Of a stretch of DNA of 64,000 bases, positions 1 through 8,371 are shown piece after piece. A program made the translations under genes and the position numbers. The DNA comes from CBDCYS01 sp965226245 (lineage in GTDB: Bacteria; Acidobacteriota; Terriglobia; Bryobacterales; UBA6623). How positions within the stretch are numbered: position 1 is the stretch's first letter; each line of letters starts with the position of its first letter. The notes under the pieces were generated by a model. That model did not search any database. It was not told the DNA's origin and was given only the letters and a program-made list of their open reading frames with translations. The DNA lies in contig CBDDCL010000015.1 of the NCBI GenBank assembly GCA_965226245.1, positions 248,001-312,000 on the forward strand. The letters are read 5' to 3'.

Positions 1-331
1 CCAGTTCCTTGGGTTTGCAGCAGGCCAAGTGCACCACCCAGGCCTTGGCCTCTTCGCTAATGCGGGGCTCGTAGGGACGATGATAGGCGTCCTTGAGGGC
101 CGCTTCCACCCCCATGGCGAGGGCTCGCTCGATCCATTTGGCAACGCTCTTGCGGGTCATCTTCACGGCCCGCATAATCTCGGCGATGGTCTCGCCGCCA
201 TGATAGCGCCACAGAATCTCGGCGCGTTGCACCTCCCGAGCCGGAGCCTTGCGGGAACGACGCAGCCGCTTCAGATGTTGCACCTCTTCGGGAGTGAGAA
301 CCAGTGGGGGACGCTTCGATTTTCCTGCCAT
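1..331 (-). CDS. IS630-family transposase, N-terminal part (continues past the left edge)
   Basis: On the minus strand an ATG at 331 opens 110 codons that are still open at the window edge. The peptide begins MAGKSKRPPLVLTPEEV, continues with an Arg-rich helix (KAPAREVQRAEILWR) and then a helix-turn-helix (TIAEIMRAVKMTRKSVAKW), which is the usual order in IS630/Tc1-type transposases. The DDE catalytic domain would lie outside the window. The element ends somewhere between here and the ABC-ATPase gene at 474, so it sits where the membrane permease of that transporter would be expected. The family call rests on remembered sequence pattern only. Confidence 0.72.
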   Translation of the reverse strand, partial: MAGKSKRPPLVLTPEEVQHLKRLRRSRKAPAREVQRAEILWRYHGGETIAEIMRAVKMTRKSVAKWIERALAMGVEAALKDAYHRPYEPRISEEAKAWVVHLACCKPKEL

Positions 332-473
332 GCAACCAGTCTAGCAAAAAACATTGTCCTATGGTTATGTTTTAATGAAACGTTATACTAGTCACGCTGT
401 TGGTGGGCTACACCGTCTTTTTACGAATGCAGAAGGACTTCTCAGACTACCTTTAGCCCCGGAGACCAGCTTG

Positions 474-1247
474 ATGGCCGTTATCGAAGTCCAAGACATG
501 AGCAAGCGCTACTTCCTGCACCGAAAGCGTCAGCTGCTGGCCCAGCGTGCTCGGAAAAGCCTGTCAAGGGAAAGCCAGGTGCTCTGGGCGCTGCGGGATG
601 TGTCTTTCAAGGTTGAAAGCGGTGAAAAGCTAGCGATCGTTGGACCTAACGGCGCCGGGAAAAGTACGCTGCTTGAAATTATCACAGGGGTCACGAGCCC
701 GACCACCGGATCGGTTCGGGTTCACGGACAGGTCAGCCCTCTTCTAGCCCTTGGGGCCGGCATGCACCCCGATCTGACGGGTCTCGAAAATATTCACCTG
801 ATCGCTTCGCTCATGGAGATGTCCCGCGCCGAGGTTCGACGAAAGATTGACTCCGTGATCGAGTTTTCTGAGTTGGAGGACTTCATCAATGAGCCGGTCC
901 GAACGTACTCGAGCGGAATGGTGTCGCGCCTAGCCTTCTCGGTGGCCATTCACCACGACGGCGACATTTTGATCTTGGACGAGGTGCTCTCGGTCGGCGA
1001 CGGCGCCTTCCAAGCTAAGTGCGCGGCCAGGATCACTGAATTCACAAAGTCCGAAAAGACCTTACTCTTCGTCTCTCATGGTCTGACAACCGCGGCTTCC
1101 ATCTGCACGCGCGGACTCTGGTTGAACAAGGGTGCCCTACAGCTCGACGGCCCAGTCGAAGAGGTCCTCGAATGTTATCAGGCATTCCTCACTTCCGGGA
1201 TAGAAGAAGGGTCTTCCGCCGCCTCCGCCCGTTTATCGCGTGCATGA
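474..1247 (+). CDS. Polysaccharide/O-antigen ABC transporter ATP-binding protein (Wzt/TagH-like)
   Basis: A 257-residue ATPase subunit that would energise export of a lipid-linked surface polysaccharide. Visible motifs: Walker A GPNGAGKST (residues 57-65), signature YSSGM (145-149), Walker B DILILDE (164-170) and the switch His in FVSHG (about 202). The sequence GAGMHPDLTGLENI is typical of the Wzt/TagH/RfbE subgroup. I chose the ATG at 474 because the product then starts MAVIEVQDMSKRY, as family members do; the frame is open upstream to 354 but that part looks unrelated. There is no C-terminal carbohydrate-binding extension, and no permease (Wzm) gene is in the window; an IS630 transposase lies immediately upstream instead. 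The stop is about 80 bp before the methyltransferase start, suggesting one operon. Confidence 0.88.
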   Translation: MAVIEVQDMSKRYFLHRKRQLLAQRARKSLSRESQVLWALRDVSFKVESGEKLAIVGPNGAGKSTLLEIITGVTSPTTGSVRVHGQVSPLLALGAGMHPDLTGLENIHLIASLMEMSRAEVRRKIDSVIEFSELEDFINEPVRTYSSGMVSRLAFSVAIHHDGDILILDEVLSVGDGAFQAKCAARITEFTKSEKTLLFVSHGLTTAASICTRGLWLNKGALQLDGPVEEVLECYQAFLTSGIEEGSSAASARLSRA

Positions 1248-1511
1248 TTGAGGTACCATGATTTTTTGCGGTTTCTTGAGTCATCCAATAGTTCCAGACC
1301 GCTGACGATCGCGGAGGAAATGCAACCAATGTCCTCGTACATGGAAATCACTGAGTGCCGTCTTTGTCATTGCGCCACTGAACTCGTCGAAGTATTGAAT
1401 CTAGGTCATCAGTCTCTAACAGGAGTGTTCCCCAAATCTAGAGACGAAAAGGTCCCTCGTGGTCCGCTCCAGCTGGTCAAGTGTATCAGCTGCGGTCTAG
1501 TCCAATTAGCA

Positions 1512-2043
1512 CCTGAATTATGCATTGCGGGGTGCACCTGAGGAGGGCTGAGCCGCAAGGGACCATTGGGGAACGCCCGAAAACATGGGGTAAAAAGGTA
1601 GGCTGGCAAAGATTCCAGCTTCACCAGCCAACCCAAAGGAGGTCACCCAAATGGTTACCAAGCGAAAACAGCATAGCTCCCAAAGGGCCGTCAAACAAGG
1701 CCCAGCCGTGACGGTCTCGCAGCCCAATAAAATCGGGGCATCCACGCCTTGACAACTTCCGCGGCAGGAAGCCGACTCCCTACGGCGGCTTGCCGCCGGT
1801 AGTCGAGAGGGCGTTGATCTGAGAGCCTGGCTATGCGCTATGCATAAAATTTTATGCACTGGCCGCAACGTACTGGAAACACGCCACTTCGGAGCGGGGT
1901 TTTGCCGACGCGGATTCTGGGCGGGAGGGGAAACCGGGGACGGAGAAGCCAAAAGACCAGTTGCCGAGCTCCCACCTTACGACGGCCGTCAAGCCGCTAC
2001 GAACGCAGCCGCACTCGCAAAGCGAATCTGTGCATAATTCAGG
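1512..2043. mobile_element. 532-bp non-autonomous (MITE-like) insertion element, copy 1
   Basis: The ends are the inverted repeat CCTGAATTATGCA / TGCATAATTCAGG, flanked by a direct repeat TTAGCA, and the interrupted gene reads through when the element is removed. An apparently identical copy lies at 9526-10057. No transposase is encoded. Inside there is a perfect palindrome GCATAAAATTTTATGC that echoes the TTATGCA of the ends, a hairpin around GGCGGCTTGCCGCC, and a 33-codon reading frame with a strong Shine-Dalgarno. The end sequence (CC start, short target repeat) makes me think of an IS1380-type parent, but that is a guess. Confidence 0.85.
1651..1752 (+). CDS. 33-residue basic ORF inside the 532-bp element (copy 1)
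   Basis: The ATG at 1651 lies 8 bases after AAAGGAGG (1635-1642), a near-perfect ribosome-binding site. The peptide starts MVTKRKQHSSQRAVKQ and ends KIGASTP before a TGA at 1750-1752. It could be the truncated N-terminus of the parent transposase or accessory gene, kept in a deletion derivative. I do not recognise it. The same ORF is at 9665-9766. Confidence 0.35.
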   Translation: MVTKRKQHSSQRAVKQGPAVTVSQPNKIGASTP

Positions 2044-3141
2044 TTAGCACACAATTATGAGCTTGCCGTTCTCTACGGGTCCACATACGGCTACCGCTCC
2101 GGTCTTAACCAGTCGATGGTGCGGCATCTTCAACGTCGAGTTCGCGAGATCGAACAGCGCGTGAGATTGGGGCCTGGGGACTTGGTGCTGGATATCGGCA
2201 GTAATGACGGCACTCTACTGAGCGCTTACTCGGCTCCGAATCTTCGGCGAGTCGGCGTAGATCCCTTGGGCGGGAAATTCAGACGGTACTATCCCGGTAA
2301 CGCCGAACTGATTGACGATTTCTTCTCCGCACCCGCCGTCCGGAGGCTTGTCGGCTCGCAAGACGTCAAGGTCGTATCATCGATTGCAATGTTCTATGAC
2401 CTCGAAGATCCCATGCGGTTCGTCGAAGACATCTTGGAAGTGTTGGGAGACGACGGCATTTGGGTCTTCGAACAAAGTTACCTTCCGAGCATGCTGGCGA
2501 CTTGTTCGTATGACACGGTTTGCCACGAACACCTGGAATACTATGCGCTGAGGCAGGTTGTCTACTTCGCCCAACGGCTGGGATTAAAAATCCTGGATGT
2601 GGACATCAACGAGATCAATGGAGGAAGCTTTTGTGTCACGGCGAGTAAGATTGGGTCACCCTTTCCGGAGGCGGAAGACCTGGTCGGGCGGATCCTCGCT
2701 GACGAGAAGGCGGCGGGTTTGGATACAACCCAGCCCTTCGAACGTTTTCAGTGCCGCATCCGCAAGCATCGTCAGAATTTGCTTGATTTGCTGAAGAGCG
2801 CGGCCGCACGGGGCGAGAAAGTCTTCGGCTACGGGGCCTCAACTAAGGGAAACGTCCTGCTACAATATTGTGGCATTGATTCGACGTTCCTGCCCGTCAT
2901 TGCCGAGGTCAATGAAGACAAGTTCGGAGCATTCACTCCCGGAACACAGATACCAATCGTGTCTGAGCAAGACGCGAAAGCGATGCTTCCGGACTACTTT
3001 CTCGTCCTACCGTGGCACTTTCGCGAGGCCATCACCCGACGGGAAGAGACGTATTTGCAAGGGGGGGGCAAATTGATCTTTCCCCTCCCGAGTCTTGAAG
3101 TTGTCTCGGCGCCACTGGCAATGCGAGCAGCGAGGTAGCTC

Positions 3142-3657
3142 ATGAGGAAAACGCTTCTCGATGAAAAGCCTCTGATTCACGTGTGGCGTCCGCTCTATCG
3201 CCATTTCGTTTCTCCCATCGCTTGGCCTTTTCTCCAACGGGTTAGAAGCCTGGTTGGATCCAACCAGAAAGCACCCAAGCGTTCAAGCGCAGACGGCCAG
3301 CTCGGTAAAGAGGAACACGCTATCCTTGGTCGGCTCAATCAAATCGAGGCCCAGAACACCCGCCAATGGGAAGCCATTGAGCGTTTGATCCTTTGCATTT
3401 TGGGTGAACCCAGCTCCTCGCTGTCCCGAAAAGCGAAAAGTGTGTCCGCTCTAACTGGCAACCGGGTTGTTTCCAACACGCCTGATCTACGTGTGTCGAG
3501 CGGAGTCCAGGCAGGGGGCCCCGCTCCTGCTTCTCGCAAAAAGGCAGGGGTCCCCGCTCCTGCTTCTCCTTCTCGCAAAAAGGCAGGCGGGCCCGCTCCT
3601 GCTTCTCGCAAAAAGGCAGGGGTCCCCGCTCCTGCTTCTCGCAAAAAGAGACGATGA
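3142..3657 (+). CDS. Small protein with a repeat-derived Ala/Pro/Lys tail
   Basis: A 171-residue protein of unknown function. Residues 1 to about 120 look like a genuine folded or helical segment (KPLIHVWRPLYRHFVSPIAW, then a Gln/Glu-rich helix EEHAILGRLNQIEAQNTRQW), a pattern seen in short proteins of glycan clusters that may act as linkers or membrane anchors. From about residue 124 the protein is built from four imperfect copies of an 11-13-residue unit (GVPAPASRKKA), each encoded by a 33-39-bp DNA repeat. It starts 3 bp after the methyltransferase stop, and its stop overlaps the next glycosyltransferase start (ATGA), so translation coupling is likely. The tail probably reflects invasion by a DNA repeat and not selection on the protein. 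Confidence 0.6.
   Translation: MRKTLLDEKPLIHVWRPLYRHFVSPIAWPFLQRVRSLVGSNQKAPKRSSADGQLGKEEHAILGRLNQIEAQNTRQWEAIERLILCILGEPSSSLSRKAKSVSALTGNRVVSNTPDLRVSSGVQAGGPAPASRKKAGVPAPASPSRKKAGGPAPASRKKAGVPAPASRKKRR
3511..3648. repeat. Four-unit tandem repeat (33/39/33/33 bp) at the 3' end of a gene
   Basis: The units are 3511-3543, 3544-3582, 3583-3615 and 3616-3648. Each begins GCAGG, has a G/C-rich near-palindromic core (GGGGTCCCC type) and ends TTCTCGCAAAAAG; unit 2 has a 6-bp internal duplication. There is no stop codon in either the sense frame or an antisense frame. It is contiguous without spacers, so it is not a CRISPR array. Confidence 0.9.
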
Positions 3658-4853
3658 AGTATCCGTTCCCACCAATCTACGTTGACTTGCGTTGCTTGCA
3701 AGATCCGCTTTACCAATATCGTGGTGTAGGCAGCCACGTGTCGTCGCTCTTGCGAAGCCGCTCTAATACCGTTGCAAGCGGCTGCGCTGTCGTTGGCCTC
3801 ACCGACAAGGCTTTGCCGGACCTCCCGAACGAGTACCGACAGTTGTGTGAGGAGGTCAGTCCCTGTCTGCATCGTCCGGTCAAGCCAGGCGGAACAATCT
3901 TCGTCGATTCCTCGCCGATGACACATGATCCCCTCCCGGCTCTGCACTTCTCGGGGCATCCACATGTGCTGAACGCTTCAATAGTATATGACTTTATACC
4001 ACTAGATAGACCTGGATATCTGCCTGACAACCCGAGTCGAATAGAGTACTTTTCCCGTCTAGTCCGACTGAAGAAGGCCGATGTATTTCTTCCGATTTCA
4101 GCCTTTTCGGCCAAAAGATTGAGCGAGGTTCTCGGAGTTTCATCCGACGTTATTTGTGTAACCGGAGCTTGCGTGCGTCTGTCCCTCTATGATGGCGGAT
4201 CCCCAGGCGAAAATGAACCTCCGAAGCCTATTTCGTTCAATGGCAACGATCAGAAGCCGTACTTTTTGACCGTCGGGGGAGGAGATCGGCGTAAGAACAC
4301 TGAAGCCGTCGTGTCGGCAGTAGAGCGGCTCGTAGAAGATTCAGATGCTATCGTATCACTGAAAGTCGTTGGGCATTACGGGGACGATTACAAAAGCGAT
4401 CTCTGGAAGATCGCCGGTCGGCGCGGGAGCAATACTTTCCTCGAGTTCGTGAGTGATGTCGACGACGCCTCTTTGAAAGGCCTCTATGCTGGAGCGGTCG
4501 CAGTCGTCGCCCCTTCTTTCATCGAGGGCTTTTCGCTTCCCGTGGTTGAAGCCGCCGTTTGCGGTGTGCCGGTGATTGCCTCTCAATGCGACTGTCATCG
4601 GGAATTGATCGTCGACGCAGAAGCTCTTTTCCCTGCGGACTCTCCGGATGTCCTCGCACATCGGCTCGAAGCAGTACTCAAGCAGCCCTCCTTGCGGGAA
4701 CGATTGAGGAGAGCACAGTCTCATCTGCCGGCCAAATTTCATGAGAGTGCGGTCGCCGGCCACTTTTGGAACTTCGTTGTTGATCACTTCGAACGGCGCT
4801 CTGGTGAGTTCCGCGCGCCAGCCGTAAAGAAGAGCCAAAGTCGCCTTCCTTAG
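3654..4853 (+). CDS. GT4-family glycosyltransferase (GT-B fold)
   Basis: A 399-residue retaining glycosyltransferase acting on a nucleotide-sugar donor in cytoplasmic assembly of a surface glycan. The N-terminus reads YVDLRCLQDPLYQYRGVG. The donor-binding half has VGGGDRRKN (about 207-215) and the GT4 motif EGFSLPVVEA with the E-x7-E pair at residues 291 and 299. Its ATG overlaps the upstream stop by four bases. The stop at 4851 lies in a region where another reading frame continues as KVAFLSPFPPDESG, the N-terminus of the next glycosyltransferase (beyond the inserted IS). A one-base loss in the purine run AAAGAAGAG near 4834 would fuse both into a two-domain enzyme, so this stop may be a frameshift product. 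Confidence 0.88.
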   Translation: MKYPFPPIYVDLRCLQDPLYQYRGVGSHVSSLLRSRSNTVASGCAVVGLTDKALPDLPNEYRQLCEEVSPCLHRPVKPGGTIFVDSSPMTHDPLPALHFSGHPHVLNASIVYDFIPLDRPGYLPDNPSRIEYFSRLVRLKKADVFLPISAFSAKRLSEVLGVSSDVICVTGACVRLSLYDGGSPGENEPPKPISFNGNDQKPYFLTVGGGDRRKNTEAVVSAVERLVEDSDAIVSLKVVGHYGDDYKSDLWKIAGRRGSNTFLEFVSDVDDASLKGLYAGAVAVVAPSFIEGFSLPVVEAAVCGVPVIASQCDCHRELIVDAEALFPADSPDVLAHRLEAVLKQPSLRERLRRAQSHLPAKFHESAVAGHFWNFVVDHFERRSGEFRAPAVKKSQSRLP

Positions 4854-4869
4854 TCCGTTTCCGCCGGAT

Positions 4870-5893
4870 AGGGTATTTAGTTGACTCCAGTAGCCACTAC
4901 ATCTTGGGGGTGGGGGTGCCGGCCCTGGGGGCCTCGACCATTGTCTTATAGGGAGCAGGGTCGGCGGCGACCGCCTGCTGGAGGAGGCGATAGCAAAGTT
5001 TGCCGCGCGACCGTGAGGTCCGCCGGTTGAAGCGGAACGTGAACTCGTCCAGGTAGTAGTCCAAATACTCGTGACTGACAGCCCCCTGGTGGGTCCCCAA
5101 CAGCCAGCGCTTTAGCAGAGAGGCGACACGATGGACTCTCGGCAGCAGCTTACTCGCCGATTGCCGCTTCCCGCGCAGCACGGTGACTTCATGGCGGTAT
5201 CCTTTGTTCTCCAATCCCGCATAGCCTTCCCAGCCGTCGGTGTGCACGAGGCTGCCAGGTTGGATAGCTTCTTCGACAAAGGCTTCCAAGCTCGCCGCTG
5301 AGGCATCCGCGATCCGACGGAGCCGGATGCGACCCATACCGCGCCCATCCTCCTCGGCAGCAACCGCAACTAACGCTTTGCCAACCATTTCGCGACCTCG
5401 GACGCCCTCTTCGACTCCGCCCACATACGTTTCGTCCACCTCCACCCGGCCGACCAGCCGATTGCGACCGGGGCGCACCATGGCGCGGCGGAACTTGTGC
5501 AGCCAGGTCCAGGCGGTTACATAGCTACCCAAACCCAAGACCCGCTGCAACTCCAGCGCGCTGGCCCCGCCTTTTTGCGTTGTCACCCACCAAGCCGCCC
5601 GGAACCACAACGTCAAGGGCTTGCGGGTGTCCTGGAAAATCGTGCCCGCCGTCACCGAGGCCTGGTAACCGCAGTCGGCGCAGAGCAGCAGATTGCGTTT
5701 GCTGGCCCATGAGGACTGGATCCCACAGCGCGGGCACACGAACCCCTCCGGCCAGCGCAGCTTCAGCAGGTACTCCCGGCACGCCTCCTCGGTCGAGAAT
5801 CGAGCTTCCAACTCGACGAGGTTTCGGGGGTAGTCCTCCTTCATGCCCCCAACCACAACATATTGTGGCTACTGGAGTCAACTAAATACCCCA
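4870..5893 (-). mobile_element. IS1595-family insertion sequence (about 1.02 kb)
   Basis: Inverted repeats of 27 bp match perfectly: 4871-4897 (GGGTATTTAGTTGACTCC...) and 5865-5891. The host sequence TTCCGCCGGAT occurs at both junctions (4859-4869 and 5894-5904), an apparent target duplication, although 11 bp is longer than the 8 bp usual for the family, so the exact ends are uncertain by a few bases. One transposase gene fills it on the minus strand. It sits inside a glycosyltransferase coding region. Confidence 0.9.
4897..5856 (-). CDS. IS1595-family transposase
   Basis: About 319 residues. An N-terminal zinc ribbon (CPRCGIQ ... LCADCGYQ, about residues 41-64) is followed by the DDE-type catalytic domain with VEVDETYVGG (first Asp region) and VHTDGWEGYAG (second Asp region), and a basic C-terminus. 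This organisation is that of IS1595-like (ISSpo8-type) transposases. The start is either the 5856 codon or the in-frame ATG four codons later (MKEDYPRNLVELE), which better resembles homologues. It appears full length, so the element may still be active. Confidence 0.88.
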   Translation of the reverse strand: MVGGMKEDYPRNLVELEARFSTEEACREYLLKLRWPEGFVCPRCGIQSSWASKRNLLLCADCGYQASVTAGTIFQDTRKPLTLWFRAAWWVTTQKGGASALELQRVLGLGSYVTAWTWLHKFRRAMVRPGRNRLVGRVEVDETYVGGVEEGVRGREMVGKALVAVAAEEDGRGMGRIRLRRIADASAASLEAFVEEAIQPGSLVHTDGWEGYAGLENKGYRHEVTVLRGKRQSASKLLPRVHRVASLLKRWLLGTHQGAVSHEYLDYYLDEFTFRFNRRTSRSRGKLCYRLLQQAVAADPAPYKTMVEAPRAGTPTPKM

Positions 5894-7026
5894 TTCCGCC
5901 GGATGAGTCGGGGGTGGCAACATACACGGAGAAAACTCTGGCGGCGTCTCCGCCGTATTTTGACGCCGATTTATACACGGATGCCCCACGCCCCGTTGGG
6001 TCCCACTGCGGGTTCCGGGACGCCGGCCCGGTAACCCAGGTGCCATTTGTTCGGGGAGGGTATGATGCCGTGATTTCCGCGATCGGAAACTCGCCGTTTC
6101 ATACTGCCATCTTTGAGCAGCACGAGCGGTACGGCGGCCCTTGCATTCTCCACGATTCGCGCCTGAACCTCTACTATCATTACGAACTAGGAGCCGAACG
6201 ATTTGTTAGTCTGGCCGCCAGAATTCTACAGCGGCCCGTGCCGGTTCACGAAACTCACATATTCCTGGATGAGGGGCAGGCCCCGACATTGTTTCTCGAG
6301 CCCGTCATCGAGCGCGCTGACCCCCTGATCGTTCATACGCGGGAATTCCAAAAACTGCTCAAGGAGCGGTATGGGGTGGCGGCCAAGGTCGCTCCGTTCA
6401 CGCCGCATTTGACGTTCACCGAGCAAGAGCTGAGCCAACCGGCCCGTCTGGCGGCTCGGGAACGGCTTGGCTTATCCGATGAGAGCTTTGTTTTGTCTAC
6501 TTTCGGTCAGGTTGACGTCCTCCGTAAAGGGATAGGTGCCATCATTGCCGCTTTGGATCTTCTGCGTTCTTGGAAGGTTCCGGCCGAACTCTATTGTGTC
6601 GGCAACGCAGGGCCCGCGGCAAAAGACGTGCGCAAGATCGCTGAGGATTTTGGCCTCGATAAATACGTTCACGTCATGGCGGGGTATGTGGAGACGGAAC
6701 GCTATCGGGACTTTCTGGTTGCCTCTGATGTGGCCGTTCAAGTAAGAAACTTCGGCTTAGGCCAACCGTCAGCCGCGCTCACGGATTGCGTCGCCGCCGG
6801 ATTGCCCACTGTGACGACGGAAGAGATGGCCGCCTGCTGTGAAGCTCCAGACTACGTGATGGCGACCTCAAATCACGTCTCCCCGCTTTTCGTCGCGGAA
6901 CATCTGTCTAAGCTCTATTTCTCTTCCCGCGATGAGATGGAGATCGAGACGCAAAGACGGGACTATTGCGACGGGCATAACTTTGACAGGTACGTCCAGT
7001 CTTTGACTGAAATCCTAGGATTCTGA
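5894..7026 (+). pseudogene. GT4-family glycosyltransferase, 5' end cut by the IS1595 element
   Basis: About 378 residues remain of a glycosyltransferase. Reading across the excised IS gives KVAFLSPFPPDESGVATYTE, the standard N-terminus of this subgroup, with its first codons left of the IS near 4836-4858. The donor-site half shows STFGQVDVLRKG and FGLGQPSAALTDCVAAGLP; the acidic E-x7-E motif is replaced by this Gly/Gln version. An ATG at 5863, inside the inverted repeat of the IS, could give a product with a few altered residues, so some function cannot be excluded. No ATG/GTG/TTG is visible before KVAFL in the reconstructed sequence, supporting an original fusion to the preceding enzyme. Confidence 0.8.
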
Positions 7027-7037
7027 CTCCACCACGC

Positions 7038-8186
7038 ATGAAGGTCTATGTCGATTTGACCGAGTTTCTGGCCGCGCCCAACCGCACTGGGATTCAGAGG
7101 GTTTGTGGGGAGCTTTGTCGGCATTGGCCGTCGGACATTCAAGCTCAGCCCGTCAAAGTAGCGCCAGGCGATGGTTTGGTGGAGACGCCTCGCAAGACAT
7201 TCGACCTGATTCGGGAGTACTTTAATGCCAAGTCGGAAGATGCCGGTTGGGCGCTCCGATTGCGGGGTCTCAACGACGAGGCGGATTCCCGGGCTCGTCG
7301 AGTAACCCTGACGAAGAGTGACCGAGTTTTGGTTCCCGAGCTATTCTATGATCCAAACCGCTTAGCTTTTTTCGAGGGCCTGGATTCGCCTGAGTTCGAT
7401 CTTTTCCATTTCATCATCTATGATTTCTTGCCGCTAACGCACCCTCAGTTTTTCGACCAAATGCTTCCTCACCAGGTCATCTGCAGGTACTTTCGATTGG
7501 TGCGTCGTGCTCGCAACGTAGGCTTTATATCCCGCGCGACAAAGGAGACCTTTCTGCGGCGCATCTGTCGGGAAGAAAGTCATCGTGGAGTGGTTCTTCG
7601 CCTCGGCAGTGATGGTCTCGGCCCAACGCTAGTCCCTAGACGCATCGAGGCCCAACTACCATCGTTCGTTGTCATCGGTACGATTGAGCCGCGAAAAAAC
7701 CATCGGCTCATCTTGGATGCTCTTGAGCCACTGATGGAAGAGACTGGAGGTTTTCGGCTGATCTTTGCGGGCAAGATGGGACCAGTAGAGAAGGGTTTTG
7801 CGGAAAGAATCCGGATGCTATCAGCTCGAGGAGGGGCGTTTACGTTTGTTGAAGCACCAAGTGATGCGAGACTCCGGCGCGTTGTGCGGTCCGCCCGAGC
7901 CTCGATCTTCGCTAGTGCGGCAGAAGGTTTTGGCCTCCCCGCGTGCGAGAGTCTTTGGCTGCAGGTACCGGTCATCGCCGCGCCGGGAATACCCAGCCTG
8001 GAGGACATTCGGGACTGTGGCGTGCACCTGTTGGAGCCTCTGGATGCAAAGAACATCCGGGCCGCGGTTGTGGCCCTCTTAGATGATACTTATCATGAAA
8101 AGAAGGTCCGGGAGGCAGCCGGGCTCAACTTGCCCACTTGGCGCTCGTTTGCGCGACAAGTCGCCGGCTGGGTTGCCGCCCAATGA
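7038..8186 (+). CDS. GT4-family glycosyltransferase
   Basis: A 382-residue GT-B enzyme beginning MKVYVDLTEFLAAPNRTGIQ, an N-terminus shared by glycosyltransferases of O-antigen-like clusters. The donor-binding motifs are GTIEPRKNHRL and AAEGFGLPACESL (E-x7-E). It starts 12 bp after the preceding glycosyltransferase and is co-directional, so it belongs to the same operon. The acceptor and sugar cannot be predicted from sequence. Confidence 0.9.
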   Translation: MKVYVDLTEFLAAPNRTGIQRVCGELCRHWPSDIQAQPVKVAPGDGLVETPRKTFDLIREYFNAKSEDAGWALRLRGLNDEADSRARRVTLTKSDRVLVPELFYDPNRLAFFEGLDSPEFDLFHFIIYDFLPLTHPQFFDQMLPHQVICRYFRLVRRARNVGFISRATKETFLRRICREESHRGVVLRLGSDGLGPTLVPRRIEAQLPSFVVIGTIEPRKNHRLILDALEPLMEETGGFRLIFAGKMGPVEKGFAERIRMLSARGGAFTFVEAPSDARLRRVVRSARASIFASAAEGFGLPACESLWLQVPVIAAPGIPSLEDIRDCGVHLLEPLDAKNIRAAVVALLDDTYHEKKVREAAGLNLPTWRSFARQVAGWVAAQ

Positions 8187-8371
8187 AGCCATTGTCACAT
8201 GTCGCGACCCAGCAACTTGATCATGGCCACTCCTAAACTTCTCGATACCGACCTCAAGCGGGCCGCTGCGTTTCCGCAACCGCGTAGCAAACCGGGTATG
8301 ACCATCCCGAATCCGTTTTGGCATCTCGTACCGTAGCTCACGCGACGCGGCTTTCGGAGGTAGTTGAATCT

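Larger units (their letters stand above)
1329..3138 (+). pseudogene. Class I SAM-dependent C-methyltransferase (NDP-sugar type), split by a 532-bp element
   Basis: The first part (1329-1511) encodes the zinc-binding N-terminal domain of sugar C-methyltransferases, with CRLC and CISCG cysteine pairs. The second part (2050-3138) carries the SAM-binding domain (LVLDIGSNDGTLLSAY) and the C-terminal domain (FGYGASTKGNVLLQY). The two halves are separated by the mobile element at 1512-2043. Removing it together with one copy of the 6-bp target repeat TTAGCA restores an uninterrupted frame: ...GLVQLA joined to HNYELAVLYGSTYGYRSG. The ancestral gene was therefore intact before a recent insertion. The GGAGG at 1314-1318 fits the ATG at 1329. 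The C-terminal part has an internal ATG at 2116 but would lack its zinc domain. The neighbours make a role in deoxysugar methylation for surface glycan likely. Confidence 0.85.

Noticed and set aside
3511..3648. CRISPR array
   Set aside because: The 33-bp units are contiguous with no spacers and are translated as part of a gene.
8223..8336. 37-codon ORF between a glycosyltransferase and the FkbM gene
   Set aside because: No ribosome-binding site, no recognisable sequence, and overlapping open frames suggest chance.
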